64,000 nucleotides of DNA from Voacanga thouarsii (Eukaryota; Streptophyta; Magnoliopsida; Gentianales; Apocynaceae): assembly GCA_026120185.1 (NCBI GenBank), contig JANUWF010001165.1, positions 1,364,001 to 1,428,000 on the forward strand, read 5' to 3'. The notes beneath the pieces were generated by a model. The model ran no database searches, was not told the origin of the DNA, and saw nothing but the letters and a program-made list of their open reading frames with translations. A program made the translations under genes and the position numbers. Each line of letters opens with the position of its first letter. Within the stretch, counting starts at the first letter, position 1. This document shows, in pieces, positions 35,851-47,780 of the stretch.

Positions 35851-36781
35851 TTTATTTTTGGAGGGGAGATAGAAGTAATACCTGAAAGATTATTTCGGAT
35901 AATCCACAAATAAACACTTGTTAGACTTACTTTCAAGTTTGTCTGACTATAGCCTTTTAACAAAAGCAGGACAACCCCATACTTTCAAGTGACATAACTT
36001 TGGTTTTTTTGCCGAAGAACATTTCAAATAGGGTAGTATCAACCGTTTTTTATGGAACTCTGTTTAGAATATAAACAAAAGTTTCTAGTGCGTACCCCCA
36101 AAACGATTTTGGTAAGTCCGCAGAAGCCATCATGGTCCGTACTATGTCTAAAATGGTTCAATTCTTTCTCTCAGATACACCATTATGTTGAGGTGTATGT
36201 GGTGGAGTCCACTGAGATAGTATCCCATTATCCCTAAGATAGTCCTGAAACTCTTGGTTTAAGTATTTACTTCATTGATCCGATCTTAGAGTCTTAATAC
36301 TTTTACCAAGTTGTTTCTCTACTTCATTCTTGAAGTCTTTGAACTTTTCAAAAGCTTTAGATTTGTATTTCATTAAATACAAATACCCATGTCGTGAATA
36401 ATCATCGATAAAGTTTATGAAATAGTTATAACCTCTTCTTGTTTGTATAGACATTGGGCCACATATATCAGAATGTATAAGTTCTAATAACTCTTTGGCC
36501 CTTTCTTCTTTTCCAGAAAAAGGAGTTTTAGTCATTTTACCTAGTAAACAAGACTCGCAAATGCCATATGATTCATAGTCAAATGACCCTAAGTCACCAA
36601 GCCTGTGTAATTTAGAAACACGATTCTCATTTACATGGCCTAAATGGCAATGCCATAGATAAGAGGTGTTTGAGATATCAACCTTTGGTTTCTTATTATT
36701 TATATTAAGAACTGGATTATCTATGTCTAGAACATATAAACCATTAACTAAAGTTGCAGAACCATAGTAGATATCATTCAA
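35851..36781 (-). pseudogene. C3 integrase relic
   Basis: The frame 36781-36272 holds the HHCC zinc finger (LWHCHLGHVNENR, then CESCLLGK) and the first catalytic aspartate region (FIDDYSRHGYLY), reaching SIKTLRSDQ at its end. From 36272 to 35851 the match continues with frame changes and stops; the plus-strand frame at 36052-36237 is antisense to it. Integrase would insert the cDNA into the chromosome. Confidence 0.85.
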
Positions 36782-36802
36782 TAAAAAAGAACAACATTTA
36801 TT

Positions 36803-37939
36803 CTAAAAAATTAAATAAAATCTATATAGATCTAAACATGCAACCGATATAATGTTTTTTAATAAAACTGGTACAAAATAATAGTTTTGTAGTACTAAAA
36901 CTAATCCTGAAGGCAGGTTCAGCTCGTATGTGCTCACAACAAGTGTAACAACCTTTGCTTCATTTGTAGTTCGCAGGTCCACGTCGCATTTCTCTTGCCT
37001 TCTACTGTCCTTTAATCCCTGCAAGTTATTGCACAAATGAGATCTGCATCTGGTATCTAATACCCATATCTCATTTCTAAAGGCAGTTTTTATCTCAATC
37101 ATAGACATACCAGGAGTAGAAGTAGAAGTGTCCATAAGCTTCTCCTTCTGCTTCTTTTCCTTCACAGTCTCCAAGTAGGCCTTGCAGTTGCGCCTCCAAT
37201 GGCCTATCTTGCCACAATGATGGCATGGGCCCTTGGTGACAGCGTTCTTCTTCTTCACACCACCTTTGGGCTTATGGGAGCCTTCTTCTTCTTCCTGTGA
37301 ACTTTTTTCTTAGAAGAAGAAGATTCTATCATCAAGACCGCATTGGAATCCTTCTTCATAGAGGACTCCGCAGTCTTGAGAAGATTGATCAACTCAGGAA
37401 TGGTAGACTTAATCCTGTTTATTTGATAGTTGATTACAAACTGTTAAAAACTATTAGGTAAAGATTGTAGAATTAAATTGGTCCATCACGAACCCAAGAG
37501 ATCCAAGCTTCTCAATCAAGCCTAATATCTTCAGCTTATGAGTAGCTACAGAAGCACCCTTAGCCATTTTACAGTGGAACAGTTGCTTTGAGATCTCATA
37601 TCTCTCTGTTCTGGCTTGGGCATCAACCAATTCAAGAAGATGAATCACCGAATAGGCATCCATATGCTCGTGCTGTTTTTGTAGCTCAGGAGTCATCGAC
37701 GCTAGCATGATACAAGATGCTGTGTCAGCGTCCTCCTTGTGCTTCTTGTGGATAGCATGCTCATCAGCATGAGCATCTTGAGCTAGTGGTGGCGGAATAG
37801 GAGCATCTAGCACATAGAGCAACTTTTTTGATTTGAGAACAATTCTCAAATTTTGATACCAGTCGAGATAGTTCAATTCATTGAGCTTGTTGGTCTCTAA
37901 GATGCTATGAAGGTTTAGATTGGTTGACATGATGCACAT
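36803..37939 (-). pseudogene. C3 gag and protease relic
   Basis: Gag starts at 37939 (MCIMSTNLNLHSILETNKL) with the UBN2-type signature LNELNYLDWYQNLRIVLKSK. It is broken near 37454, with a further lysine-rich segment at 37260-37440. The frame at 37258-36803 has a complete CCHC knuckle (CHHCGKIGHWRRNC) and the protease active site altered from DTGC to DTRC (WVLDTRCRSHLC), so the conserved glycine next to the catalytic aspartate is lost. Similarity to the C1/B gag is clear but distant. Confidence 0.88.
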
Positions 37940-38965
37940 GACCTAGATGTAAAGATAGAAATGATTAGCTAAGTGTATATGCACATGTGATGCAAATAAA
38001 TAGGTCTTTAATTAAACGCATTCTTATTCCACTATATCATTGTTGATTTGGGAAAACCATTTGGAAGCTTTCCTAGTGGACCAATACCCAAATTCCTCAA
38101 GAATAACCTTGGATTTACCCAACAAGCCACTCTTGATTTCAATGGTAGGTATCCAATACCAATTACATCGTATGTAATTACCAGATCATTGGGTGATTAA
38201 CATCATTTAATCTTAAAGCTTTTTGGGCTACCCCAATATTTCCTCTAAATTTCTTTATACTTGAGTTAGCCTAACCAGGAAAAAGAATTTAGTTAAACCC
38301 AACCCATTAATCAAGAATTTAATTCCATAGCTTGAACATACTCTATGTCAAGTAGGCTTGGGTTAGCCCAACAACCTGGTCTCGAAAAAGCACTCTCATT
38401 CTTACTATATTAACATAAGAAATTAGGTTTAATATTAATTGAGGGATTTATTCCTTTGAATGATTTCATCAAATGACATGCATAAATTACATCAATAAAT
38501 CTCATAAATTGATAACCATGATAATAAAGCGATTACGTGATATGGTTATGGACTTTTTCCTAAATTAATTTTCTCAATCCAAAAGGAAATTAACTTAGTT
38601 AACCCTATGTGTTCATGCATGTTTTAAGTAGAGGATCTTACCCTCTCGCCTTGTTTTGGTCGCCATTTCCAAAATTAAAATAATTCTATCCCTATCTAAC
38701 ATATGTAATCTAATTACATAAATTTCCTAAATAGAGAAACCTCAAGTCACATTCGAGGAGAGTTAGAAGAGAAGAGAATTACACAAGGATTTTAGAGAAG
38801 GCATGACTCGCAGGTCCTATTTAATAAAAAACAAAATTGTAAAAAATGCATAAACAGATATAGTTCGATTTTTGTCCATAACCATTCGCCATGCCATTGA
38901 TTGTGCTTAAATAAAAGTTAGACATATAATTTTATCATTCCAAAATTTCTATCTTGGAAGAATAA

Positions 38966-39225
38966 AATAAAATTAGATTTAATTTCTAAAATCAAATTCT
39001 AGAAATTAAATTAAGACAAAATCTAAAATTAATATTTTAGATTTTATTTCTAAAATCAAATTCTAGAAATTCAATTAGGATAAAATATAAAATCAACATT
39101 TTAGAAAACTTATTAATTACTAAAATCATATTTTAGGAATTAAATAATAATATATAATCTAAAATCAATATTTTAGAAAATATATTAACTTCTAAAATAC
39201 AATTTTATCCCAAATTATGAGTCTA
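38966..39225. repeat. Degenerate tandem repeat, unit about 65-75 bp
   Basis: Three to four imperfect copies each carry TTTCTAAAATCAAATTCTAG followed by AAAATCTAAAATCAATATTTTAG-like sequence. A further partial copy appears right of the LINE (39675-39740), so the LINE landed inside the array. Confidence 0.75.
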
Positions 39226-39650
39226 CAACAACAACAACAAACTAAGCCTTAATCTCAAGTAACTTGGGGTCGGCAACATGAACCAATGTCAGGCAACGTG
39301 TGGTCATCCACATGAATCCTCTCTCGCCACTTTCTTCTATCGAACGTCATACTTTCATCCAAATCTAACAAAGACATATCTCTCTTAATTACCTCTATCC
39401 ATGTCGTTTTAGGTCTACCTCTACCTTTCCCTCTGTCTAACCTATCCTGCCTCACTCTCTCCATCACCCTAACAGGAGCATCCCTCGGTCTTCTCTGAAC
39501 GTGTCCAAACCAACGCAGACGACTTTCTCTCATCTTTTCCTCAATAGATGCCACACCCACCTTTTCCCTAATGATCTCATTTCTAACTCTATCCTTCCTA
39601 GTATATCCACACATCCACAGTAACATACGCATCTCAACTACTTTCATTTT
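39226..39650 (-). mobile_element. RTE-type LINE, 5'-truncated copy
   Basis: 425 bp on the minus strand. The single open frame (39647-39255, 130 residues) is the C-terminal end of an RTE-clade reverse transcriptase polyprotein, with [32 protein letters not shown] and [12 protein letters not shown]. It ends in a short non-coding tail and a (TTG)n 3' end, typical of plant RTE elements. An exact 11-bp TSD TTATGAGTCTA flanks it (39215-39225 and 39651-39661). Severe 5' truncation is usual for target-primed reverse transcription. Confidence 0.93.
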
Positions 39651-40419
39651 TTATGAGTCTATTTTTTTTTTTTTACATATCCAAAATCACTATTTTAGAT
39701 AATTAACTTCCAAAGCCAATTTTGAAATTTATTCCCTTACCAAAACAAAATACTGGAATGCTTTGATGAAAGAGGAAAAAGGGAAAGGAAAAGAAAAAAA
39801 AAAAACACTTCCTTCGATCCACTGAAAACGATTTTTTTTTTATCTGACAAAAGGACAAAATCCAATCTTCACATGATTGAACTTGGCTTCAAGCTCCAAG
39901 CAACATGGCCCGAGCTTGCAACAGGTCCAAGCCGTGGCTTAGGCCAATTGTTCCTCAAGCCGTGGCTTGGGCAGCCAAAAAAAAAACCCTTTTTTTTTAA
40001 ATAAAAACCTGTTCATCGTCTTCCATAGATGTTGGACGAACACCTTTGATTTTTCACAGTGGACAGAAACGAATTAAAAAAACATTTTTTTTCTTTCTCA
40101 CAAGAAAACATTATGTGACCTTTACATAACTCAAAACAATTCAGTAAATCCACGATCTTCAAAAATCAATGGAAAAAAAAAACAGCGCAGTCTGCAATTC
40201 TTCAGTGACCCACAAGAAAGACTCAAAATTCTTAATCAAACAAACCATAGAAACGTTTTCTATGATCCAAACATATGCGTGAAACAATTTCAGACATAGC
40301 CAAACAAAAACAACATAAAATATTTTCCAGAAGCATGATCGTATCAAGAAGTGAAAAAACAGAGATGAAAATTGAAACAACTTTCATGGTAATTAAATGT
40401 CCATCCATCACATACAAGA

Positions 40420-40432
40420 GGCTCTGATACCA
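40420..40432 (-). other. C3 primer binding site
   Basis: TGGTATCAGAGCC on the minus strand, an exact complement of the initiator tRNA-Met 3' end, one base from the right LTR. It shows that the right LTR is the true 5' LTR. Confidence 0.93.
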
Positions 40433-40433
40433 C

Positions 40434-42154
40434 TATTAGAATCCATACATGCATCATATATACATTATGTAGCGGAAACTAAGGATTCTGAGCAAGAGGA
40501 CCACATGTATGTGGAATAAACGAATCAAAAGCAAGAAGATATACCTTCAGTGACGTCTTTGTCGTTTAAAATTTTCTTCCTTCTGTTGAGGTGCAATCCA
40601 GCAATACCAGAGATCCTTGTCGTCGCCTCTGGAGTCGAAGCGTTGAACTCCCTCCAACAGTGTCCACATAAAGGAAACTCAAGAAGCCAAATCTCTGTGC
40701 TAGCAGAGAAGAGTGGCGGCTAGGACAAAACCAGAGAAGAAATGAAGGAGATCTTTCCGTGAGGGTTTTATTTTTCCCGAGAGCTTACAAAAAAAAAAAA
40801 AAAAAACTCCTTTTGTGCCTTATAGAAGATAAAACCGATCACAACCTTCTGAGGGAAAAAAATGCTGAGCCTCACATAAACAGCTTCCAATTTGAATTAT
40901 AATCATATTAGAATTCACCAAATTGTAATTGGAACCTTTAAGTTCTTATAATTATATTTGGCCCAGAAATTATAACTAATTATAATTTGGCTCAAATAAC
41001 TTCTACTTCTCATGATTAACCCCACAATGTTATCATATAACATCTCGAGTACATAATCCTCTATTGTGTATGACCTATCAGGTTTCCCGTTCTATTGGTA
41101 GTGAATATGAATTAATCCAAATATTTTTTAGATTAATAATCCTTAAAAGAATCTAGAATTAATCTATTAATTCCAAACAGAATTGCTTTATTAATTCATC
41201 AATTAATAAACCCATATTTAGCAGATCATGAGCGGTATCTAGCAATACATTATAACCACCCAAGAATCTAGGAAGTCAAGTGGCTTGACATGAACCCTTC
41301 AATAACAAACTATAGTGCAATAAACTCATTTCACCATACAATACCTCATTCGGTTTGGAGTACGGAATTAGTGCCAACTCCTTCCAGAATATATATTAAT
41401 TCTGGCCCGAATATATTAGTACTTGTACTAGGAATCTACTACTCAACATGTGTATCAATTGGAACTATTTCCAGTACACATTAACCTTGGCCAAAGATTT
41501 TAGGAGTAGTAATTCGTACAGGTGGCCGTAAGATATTTGCCCCTACTATTAGGAGTGGTGAATCCTTTATTGACCCTTTCAACTACTTTCGTTTACCTCA
41601 CATTACCCAATATCTATCTCATAAGTGGCCCTCGATCTGGCTCCAGAGATTGGAATCAAAGTACAATGCTCAACAAACAATGTACCTTGGAGATCTCAAG
41701 TCTAAGGATACTTGCACATTTGTTGTAGCGAGATTCTACCACAGGCACTACATAGTTATCCATGTGATTATCTCATAGTCAGGTCATCCAATGTACTTGT
41801 TCTATTAACAAGCATCCACGTGTTAACTTTGAGTATCTCAATTCTCACGGATATGAGAACCACCGCCTGATCAGATCAGGAAGTCTAACACGTGCTAGCC
41901 TTAACACATTTATGATTTTCTTGTCTTATTAATACTATGATTAGGGATTATTTAAGTACCTACACTATACAGTGTAGTAAGAATCTCACATCATGATCTC
42001 TATCATGATTTTCTTAACACAGTGTTGTCCTAGGGACTTTATCTAACAGTTATTTTACATAAAATAAATTGAAAGATAAATAAAGCCTTTTATTAGAAAA
42101 CAAAAGTGTCATATACAATTTACAAGTGATTGCCTTTAAAGTAAAACACTAACA
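40434..42154 (-). repeat. C3 right LTR (true 5' LTR)
   Basis: 1721 bp in minus orientation, with its start (TGTTAGTGTTTTACTTTAAA on the minus strand) at 42154 and its end at 40434, next to the primer site. It lacks the Stowaway MITE. The plus-strand 60-70 codon frames at 41290-41728 are chance. Confidence 0.93.
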
Positions 42155-42159
42155 GTATT

Positions 42160-42957
42160 CAATGTTTTGATTGTAATTTAACATTATTTTCAAATTCATG
42201 ATTTTGTGTTAATATGGTTATTTGATTAATTCTTTATCATCTTTAGTGTTTGATTACTTTATTTCATTGGTTATTAATGCGAGTTCTTCTAATTGACTTG
42301 AGACGATGATGTTAGGAGTTTCATTACATTGATTTTATATTTGTGTAATCTTGATGGACTTGAGTGACGAAGTTAAGAATATAGGACTAAGTAATCAAAG
42401 ATTAGTTAATTTTACCTCGACCAAAGGGCTATTAGCTAATTTCATGTTTATAAGGAATTAAACTTAATGCATGTTTTGGTTATGTTTGCTTGATTGACAA
42501 ATCTATTAATTTAATCAAAATATAGGATTTCATGGATTAGGAAATGAAGTGGGATATATTTAAGTAAGAATCATGAGTTGTAAAATGATTGAATTTTACT
42601 TTATATTCCTTCATGATGCCAAGATGATAATTACTTGAGAGAATTGCTAATTGGTTCATTGTCATGATTTCTTGGATAATTGTCAAAAGTGCGTAAACCT
42701 ACATCCTTAAGTTGTATATATTTCTTTATTTTTCTTTTTATTCTTTTCTCACTTTATTGGGTCGGTTAAACAATGAGTGAAAAGTGATTAGTGTGTACTT
42801 GTTTCTTTGAGAATCGATACTCATTAATTCTCTATACTATACTTGCAATGAGTATACTTGCCCGTATGTGTATTTTAGGATTAATATTTTAGTTAAAACT
42901 TGACTAAATGATGGATTTAAAATTGATGATTTTTATGCTCCCAAAATTTACTCATCA
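42160..42957 (+). repeat. F 5' LTR, second piece
   Basis: It resumes CAATGTTTTGATTGTAATTT, colinear with D's LTR at 14978 onward, and ends AAAATTTACTCATCA. Total LTR length is about 1535 bp. Confidence 0.92.
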
Positions 42958-42963
42958 AATTTT

Positions 42964-42981
42964 TGGCGCTGTTGCTAGGGA
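42964..42981 (+). other. F primer binding site (tRNA-Asp type)
   Basis: TGGCGCTGTTGCTAGGGA, 13 of its first 16 bases matching the complement of plant tRNA-Asp, six bases after the LTR. Confidence 0.8.
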
Positions 42982-43224
42982 ACAATATCATGAAAGCTTA
43001 GATTTTGTTGATTTAATTATGTTTATATGCTTATATGTATATATGTGAATATGTATATGTGCTCCTTGTATGACTAGGTGCCATATTATGTATACTTGTA
43101 CTTTAATGTCTATATACATTGCAATTCCTTGTAACTTAATTTGTAAACATATCTTAACTGTCTAACTTGTAAATTCTTTAATCTTACAATTTTCTATATT
43201 GTGTAGACCTTACTCTTAGTTTAA

Positions 43225-43425
43225 GTCGAGATAGTCGACCTTGATTTGGAAATCGAAAGAACTCTCTCTAAGGTCCGAAAGGCTATCAGGAAAAGGGTAA
43301 GGAAAGTGATGGAGATAAATCAGTCCAACAATGGTGGTAATGGTGGAGCTAACAGGCAGATTATGAAAAACTTTGTAAAACCCGCAATCTTAGGTACGCG
43401 CTCTAGTATCACAAAGGCCTAGGAT
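43225..43425 (+). pseudogene. F gag, N-terminal piece
   Basis: The frame is open from about 43225 and contains ATG at 43309 (MEINQSNNGGNGGANRQIM). Upstream in-frame residues (LDLEIERTLSKVRKAIRKR) resemble the usual Athila gag N-terminus, so the original start may be farther up and lost. It ends SSITKA, stop, at the G1 insertion (TSD AGGAT at 43421-43425). It continues at 46873. Confidence 0.75.
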
Positions 43426-46400
43426 TGTAACACTTCACTACCTATGTACCCAGATAGGGCGGGATGTCGTCTAGAGGACCAGAGGTCTTTATAACAAGGT
43501 GCAAATAATAAATAATTGGGAAAAATCCCACTAAATAAAATAACAAAATACTCTTATTACATCGAGGGGAAAATACTTATACAAATCCGAGAAATCAAAA
43601 CTAGCAAACATCCCTTGAAAGTAATACAAGTAAAAAATAAAATAAACAAATGGTGATCATCGCTTATTCTTGCAACCTGCTCAATGTAAGTACTCCCTTG
43701 AAATCATGATATAAAAGGTGTGAGATTGGCATCTCAATAAGTCCCGTGTGTGCAAGTGTCAATTATAACTACTTCGTGCATGCAAGTTTAACAAAATCAC
43801 AAAATCATATTTGCAAGTTAATTTCATCAATAACAGTTATACAAAGGAGCCTTGCTCGATGAATCTAAAATAGTTCACAATAAATCATCATTTTATCATA
43901 TTCATAATTCATTAGGTAGGAATTAGCAAATGATCCAAATAATAATATCATAATCCATATCGTGGTTACTACCATGATAGCATCACAATGTATTCTTTTA
44001 ACAATGGACAATGGGAGATTCTCCTATTAGGTGAGATACTCATTCATCTCTACACCTAACACTCCAGTTGTTCAGTCCAGATCAACAATGTCCACATGGA
44101 CCAATATGCTAGCTCGGATGGCCTGACTATGTAGTACTGTTACCTCTCCATGTTGAGTTCATTTTTTGGAGGTGGCCTTCTGCCAGAAAAGTCACTCTTG
44201 CTCTTCAAGACTAGTACTACTAGCCTATCCCCGTTGAGTACTCAATGCTCCCTATTTAGGGATAGAATCATTTTTCCCTTTTTTGAAAGTCTTTAATTAG
44301 CTTGATTGCAAAACATGGTTTTTTGTAATAGAATTTCCAAATCATTTAGTGATAGTGTAAGAAATCGTTTTTAGTTTGAATAGTTGAAATTTGATAAACT
44401 CATTTAGAAAGTAAAACATCCACATTTCCAACCTAAGTATCAAAACACAGTGTAACTCATCATGTTTAGCCAACGTTTCAATCCTCTTGTCAAAACATTA
44501 TATTGACATCAATTCAAAATAACATTGCAAAAATTTCCTGCGAACGAGTAACATTTATCAAAACGGTTATGCAGGGACTTACTTGGATAAATCAACAGTT
44601 AGACCTAATTCAATTGATGACCTTAACTTCCACGCCTTCCTTATTTAGAGTAAATAATTCTATAATTAGGATCCAATCATTCCATCTACTATTTCATGCA
44701 ACATAAATTCTCATGATCTCACTAATCACCTAGTTCATCCATGGTATCTAGATGATTTAATTCACTAGATCATATATACAACTTCCCTTTGCCATTCTAT
44801 TGATCGTATCCATGCCTTTATCCAAATCAATTCACCAAATGACAACTCTTATATTCAACTAGCATAAAATCATCATAAACAGCCCCATAAACATTAAAAG
44901 ATCTCATCTTTGCCAACCTAGAATAGATCTAAATTCATCATGACAAGATACATCAATGTCCTATCTCATACATGCTTTGTCTATGGCTTATATCAACATA
45001 TTCATCATTCTAGTTCATTCATGCTTTCATGCTCGACTCCATAAGCATTCAAAAGTTAATACACTAAATATTAAAATCATTTAAATTAGTAAAGATAGGA
45101 TCTTGATTACCTCTTAGCGATCTAGACTTAAAACACGACAATTCCTTGATAACTAGCTTGAGTTCAAGCTATGGTTGAAGAGATTGATCCGCCTAGATGG
45201 CCTTGATTGAGACTTACCAAGACAGGAATAAAATTTGTCCCTTATGGATGTGATTTAAGGGAGAAAAGAAGAAAATAATAGAGTAAGAGATGAATAGAAG
45301 GGTTGAAGATCAATTACCTTATAGAGAGTTTCAGTTTTGGCTTTGTTCTTGGGGTAGGCTGGTCGAATTTTGGTGCAGGTTGACTACTGGCATTTCATGA
45401 TTTTGAGGGGTTTGAGAGGGTAGGGAATTTCATGGTCTGCTGGACAGAAAAGTCTAAGGTTTGGCGTTTAGGTGTTTGGAGGAGTCCTACCTTGCTATGG
45501 ACTCTTGATTACAAGAGAAAAGTTGGATAGCTTTGGTTCTTCTATGGGTGTCGAAATTGGTCAGTGGTTTAGGGGTTATTACTACTGTGTTTTTTCTGCT
45601 TGTGAGGGCTGAAAATTTGGACAGAATGAGAGAAGAAATTTGGTTAGTTTTGGTCTCTATAGTGGCGAAAATAAGAGAGGAAAAGTGAGCCTTTGTGTAG
45701 CTGTATTTTGCTCGATAACTAGAGAGGGTTTTGTGCAGGTTTTTGGCTGGAAATTTCATGCAGAATGGAGTTGATTGTGGCCAAACTTTTGGATGAGTTG
45801 GAAAGGAAATTCTGGTATTTGTTTTGGCTAAAACAAAGTCCTAATTGGTTAAGGTTTTCTTGGATAACCATAACTATGTTTTGGAGAGTTTTAGTTGAGC
45901 TAAATTGCTCTAGTGTGCGGCGGCAGCTTTGAGGGAATTTTCTAGAAAAATATAGGAAGGAATTAGGTTATTTATTTAAGCACTAATTTAATTTATCCCC
46001 TATATTAATTTCAGTAATTTAAATGGCTATTAAATAATTATTTTCACATGATAAAATTCTGGTTTCCTTCTCACTGGATGCTACCAAAATCCTTTTTCCC
46101 CCAAAATTTTAAAAATCCTTATCCAAAAGATAAATACTTTATTTAAAATCTAGCTTTTATCCTTTTATTTTCTTTTTAAAATTTATTTGAAGAAAATTGA
46201 AATATGGAGACTTATCTCCTTATGGCGTGGCGGCTTCCACATTAAAACAAGATGTATATTCATATATTTTATATCCTAATAAATTACTTAGATATAGATT
46301 TTTAAAAATCTAGATTAATAATACTTAAAATTTTCTAAAAGATTATGATAAGACATTAGAATTAAAATTTTAATTTATTTTCAAATATTTTATAAAATAA

Positions 46401-46867
46401 TCCCCAAGATAAATCACACCACTAAATTTTAGGAAATTGGCTCCAAGGTGGTGGCTACCCTGGGTGTATTTCGGCTAAGGTTTAGAAAAATTTTGGGAAG
46501 GAAAAATAAAAGAAAAGAGAAGATTTGAAGTAGCTAGGATTTGAACTTAAGCCCATCAAGAATTAAACACCAAGCTTTATCCACTATTCTATAACAATTC
46601 TTGTATAAAATTTCCCCTAATTAAATTCTCCTAATTCCTACTCACTTGCTTCCTCCTCTTCCTAATGAATTCTCCCCCACAAATAAAAACTCAACTAACT
46701 CAAATAACACAACCACTTCAAGAACAATTTAATTAATGAAACAATAAACTCGTGAAACTTATATTTTCATGAAAATCTTTCAATTTACCAAATGCAATAT
46801 AAGAGAAATGCTATGACATGCATGACTTTCCCCACATACTAAATGTGGCTTAATATGAGGTATTACA
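43426..46867 (-). mobile_element. Solo LTR G1 (chromovirus, Tekay/Del-like)
   Basis: 3442 bp, running TGTAACACTTCACTACC to GAGGTATTACA on the plus strand, with an exact TSD AGGAT at 43421-43425 and 46868-46872. The LTR start with PPT-side sequence is on the right (TGTAATACC on the minus strand), so it is in minus orientation. The left 700 bp parallels the ends of G2 and of H's LTR. No gag or pol. The open frames at 44503-44706 and 45487-45759 are chance. It splits F's gag. Confidence 0.9.
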
Positions 46868-46872
46868 AGGAT

Positions 46873-47780
46873 AGAGGCCAATAATTTTGAGATAAAACCA
46901 ATGTGATCCAGATGATCCAGAATATGATCCAATTCGATAGGTTACCTGAAGAAGATCCCAATGCCCACCTTGCAAGCTTTCTAGAAATATGTGACACATT
47001 TAAGATGAATGGTATTTCTGAGGATGCCATCAAGCTAAGACTCTTCCCCTTTTCCTTAAGAGATCGAGCAAAATCATGGTTAAAATCTTTGCCTACCGGA
47101 TTTATTACTACTTGGAATGTGTTAGCTTAAAAATTCTTGGCCAAATATTTCCCACCAGCTAGAACTTCCAAACTTAGGATTGACATTTTTGCTTTCCAAC
47201 AATTAGAGGCCAAAAACCTTTATGAGTGTTGGGAGAGGTTTAAAAAAATGATAAGAAAATGTCCTTACCATGGATTCGAGTTGGGAATGAAAATGCAAAT
47301 CTTTCACAGTAGGTTGAGTTGTGCTACGAGATAATTAGTTTATGCATTTGCAGGAGGTTCCATCAATTCCAAAACCCTAGAAGATATGAATAACTATGTC
47401 TGGGGTAGTTTATGTTCTAAAGCTCGTGTACATAGAGTACACAAGATGGATGCCATGGCTGCATTAGAGGTAAAGGTGGAGGCACTCATGCAGAAAATCG
47501 ATCAATTGGTCATGCCTCCTTCTCAAGGGTAGGTAATGAGTGTGAATTGTGATTTTTGTGGGGAAGGGCATCCATACCATGAATGCTAAAATATGGGGTC
47601 TTCACAAGAAGCATTGGAACAAGCGGCATTTGTAGGTAATGGTCGGCAATGTAATAATCCTTATAGGAATACTTACAATCCAAGTTCGAGGAATCACCCA
47701 AACTTTTCTTGGAATAATCAAAACCAACCTTGGCAAACTTCTTCGAACTTTGGGATACAAAGGACTCAACCACCTATGCT
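46873..47780 (+). pseudogene. F gag, central piece (Retrotrans_gag domain and zinc knuckle relic)
   Basis: The Athila-type gag core lies from about 46903: EEDPNAHLASFLEICDTFKM, AIKLRLFPFSLRDRAKSWL and LAKYFPPARTSKLR, then ECWERFKKMIRKCPYHGF. A stop at 47128-47130 and another near 47335 interrupt it. Farther on are KVEALMQKIDQL and a zinc-finger relic, CDFCGEGHPYHEC (47550s). Next comes an asparagine- and glutamine-rich tract (NNPYRNTYNPSSRNHPNFSW) typical of Athila gag. It breaks at TQPPM, where the Copia solo LTR is inserted. The gene product would assemble the particle. Confidence 0.9.

Larger units (their letters stand above)
37940..40419 (-). other. C3 leader between primer site and gag
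   Basis: 2.5 kb non-coding apart from the RTE LINE fragment. It includes an AT-rich tandem repeat (about 38966-39225) and several homopolymer runs (39660s, 39790s, 39830s, 39980s). The two overlapping minus frames at 40159-40417 show no family match. Confidence 0.7.
31844..42154 (-). mobile_element. Copia element C3 bounded by inverted LTRs
   Basis: Coding sequence, primer site and right LTR are all in minus orientation (gag at 37939, RNase H ending 34019). The left LTR, however, is in plus orientation, so both outer ends are LTR starts (TGTTAGTGTTTT). The TSD GTATT at 31839-31843 and 42155-42159 is exact, and the host LTR (F) is colinear across it, so this is one insertion footprint. It carries a Stowaway MITE (32583-32874) in the left LTR and an RTE LINE fragment (39226-39650) in the leader. 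The coding region is broken by many stops and frameshifts. It is a different Copia family from C1 and B. Confidence 0.88.

Noticed and set aside
31844..42154. Two independent solo or truncated elements in opposite orientation, instead of one inverted-LTR element
   Set aside because: One exact TSD pair (GTATT) encloses both, the host LTR is colinear across, and no internal TSD or second set of termini was found between them.
44503..45759. Open frames of 67 and 90 codons in G1 as possible host genes
   Set aside because: They fall inside a solo LTR defined by exact ends and TSD and have no motif.
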